Origin: Cryobacterium sp.
GTDB lineage: Bacteria > Actinomycetota > Actinomycetes > Actinomycetales > Microbacteriaceae
NCBI RefSeq assembly: GCF_026786305.1
Contig: NZ_JAJAYI010000061.1
Location: 1-64,000, forward strand
Length of the DNA: 64,000 nucleotides
Direction of reading: 5' to 3'
Notes under the pieces: generated by a model
What the model saw: the letters and a program-made list of their open reading frames with translations, nothing else
What the model was told of the DNA's origin: nothing
The model's database searches: none
In this document: positions 63,375-64,000 of the stretch, in pieces
How positions within the stretch are numbered: the first letter of the stretch is position 1
Layout of the letters: each line of letters opens with the position of its first letter
Program-made: the position numbers and the translations under genes

Positions 63375-63974
63375 CTAGTGGGTGACCTCGCGTCGGCCCT
63401 CGAAAGCGCGTCCGAGGGTGACCTCATCGGCATACTCGAGGTCCCCACCGACCGGCAGCCCGGAGGCGAGACGGGTTACCTTGATCTCGAGAGTCGTCAG
63501 CAGGCGGGAGAGGTAGGTGGCCGTAGCCTCCCCCTCCAGGTTCGGGTCGGTCGCGATGATCACCTCTTGTACGGTGTTGTCGGCGAGGCGCTGCATCAGC
63601 TGACGGATACTCAGGTCGTCGGGGCCGACGCCGTCGATCGGACTGATGGCTCCGCCGAGCACGTGATAGAGGCCCTTGAACTCGCGGGTACGTTCGATCG
63701 CGACGACGTCCTTGGCCTCCTCCACCACGCAGATCGAGGTGGGATTACGACGCGGATCGCGGCAGATGAGGCACGTCGGTTGCTCGGACACATTGCCACA
63801 GATCTCACAGAAGCGCACCTTGTCGCGCACTTCAAGCAGCACGTTGGCGAGCCGGGTCACGTCGAACTTCTCGGTCTGCAGAATGTGGAACGCGATGCGC
63901 TGCGCCGACTTCGGGCCGATACCGGGAAGCTGGCCGAGTTCGTCGATCAGTTCCTGAACGATGCCTTCATACAT
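63375..63974 (-). CDS. recR: Recombination protein RecR
   Basis: A 199-residue protein with N-terminal helix-hairpin-helix ([17 protein letters not shown]), a zinc finger ([16 protein letters not shown], about 57-72), a Toprim domain ([28 protein letters not shown]) and the C-terminal Walker-like [13 protein letters not shown]. With RecO and RecF it loads RecA on gapped DNA. A frame ending in a TAG at 63978-63980, just upstream on the same strand, may be the tail of the usual neighbour dnaX. Confidence 0.95.
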   Translation of the reverse strand: MYEGIVQELIDELGQLPGIGPKSAQRIAFHILQTEKFDVTRLANVLLEVRDKVRFCEICGNVSEQPTCLICRDPRRNPTSICVVEEAKDVVAIERTREFKGLYHVLGGAISPIDGVGPDDLSIRQLMQRLADNTVQEVIIATDPNLEGEATATYLSRLLTTLEIKVTRLASGLPVGGDLEYADEVTLGRAFEGRREVTH

Positions 63975-63977
63975 GGT

Positions 63978-64000
63978 CTAGTGGTCGTTTCTGGTTCGGG
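63978..64000 (-). other. Possible 3' end of an upstream gene (dnaX?)
   Basis: On the minus strand one frame ends R-T-R-N-D-H then TAG, three bases before the recR ATG. In most bacteria dnaX precedes recR. Only seven codons are visible, so identity rests on context alone. Confidence 0.25.

Overview
The window is GC-rich and comes from an actinobacterium, most probably family Microbacteriaceae (Cryobacterium-like; genus not resolvable by eye). Pointers are carD, senX3-regX3-phoU, a GlnR-type regulator next to mycothiol synthase mshD, a MutT1-type Nudix-phosphatase fusion, an IspDF fusion, a DUF7882 protein and many GTG/TTG starts. The DNA is chromosomal. I see no insertion sequence, phage, integrase or CRISPR array, but several families of short repeats and some decayed genes.

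Layout. 0-7 kb: DMT-family permease, ABC-F ATPase, tRNA-Thr(TGT), membrane-anchored thioredoxin-fold protein, sugar-ABC ATPase of the UgpC/MsmX type, DUF4032 protein. 7-11.5 kb: leftward housekeeping cluster carD, ispDF, cysS, rlmB. 11.6-28 kb: phosphate and redox block: lipoprotein, senX3-regX3, phoU, gpmA, ygfZ, nitrobindin-like protein, two small membrane proteins, glnR-mshD, ppk1-mutT1 and pstSCAB. Direct repeats resembling Pho boxes lie before phoU and pstS, so RegX3 probably links these genes. 28-36.3 kb: accessory catabolic locus. A LacI-type regulator diverges from asparaginase, a cyclic imidase/PgdA-type deacetylase, an MFS permease, two SDR dehydrogenases, a small Cys-motif protein and a YtcJ-like amidohydrolase. 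Two perfect 16-bp operator palindromes lie in the divergent region.

36.3-48 kb: a YoeB toxin remnant, a nucleoside/pantothenate-kinase-like P-loop protein, a zinc-ribbon protein, then a leftward cell-surface locus (45.4 to 38.3 kb). This holds two paralogous Wzz/BY-type tyrosine kinases on either side of a DUF4012 protein and a sortase-signal surface protein, followed by a low-molecular-weight tyrosine phosphatase and an Asp-box protein. A CPBP protease, the DUF7882 protein and a second, LPXTG-type surface protein follow. 48-55.5 kb: thymidine kinase overlapping two sensor-kinase-like membrane proteins, radical SAM protein, topoisomerase IB, a disordered acidic protein with a YtxH-like protein, and an unknown protein. 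55.7-64 kb: mqo, a graveyard of signalling-gene fragments, a GGDEF-EAL protein, asd, lysC and recR.

Genome-scale signals may be the most novel content. The octamer RCGGATGC is strongly over-represented on both strands. A GGGCCC-rich palindromic element recurs just downstream of stop codons, always in the same orientation, and one copy sits in frame inside the tyrosine phosphatase gene. Many conserved enzymes carry low-complexity insertions.
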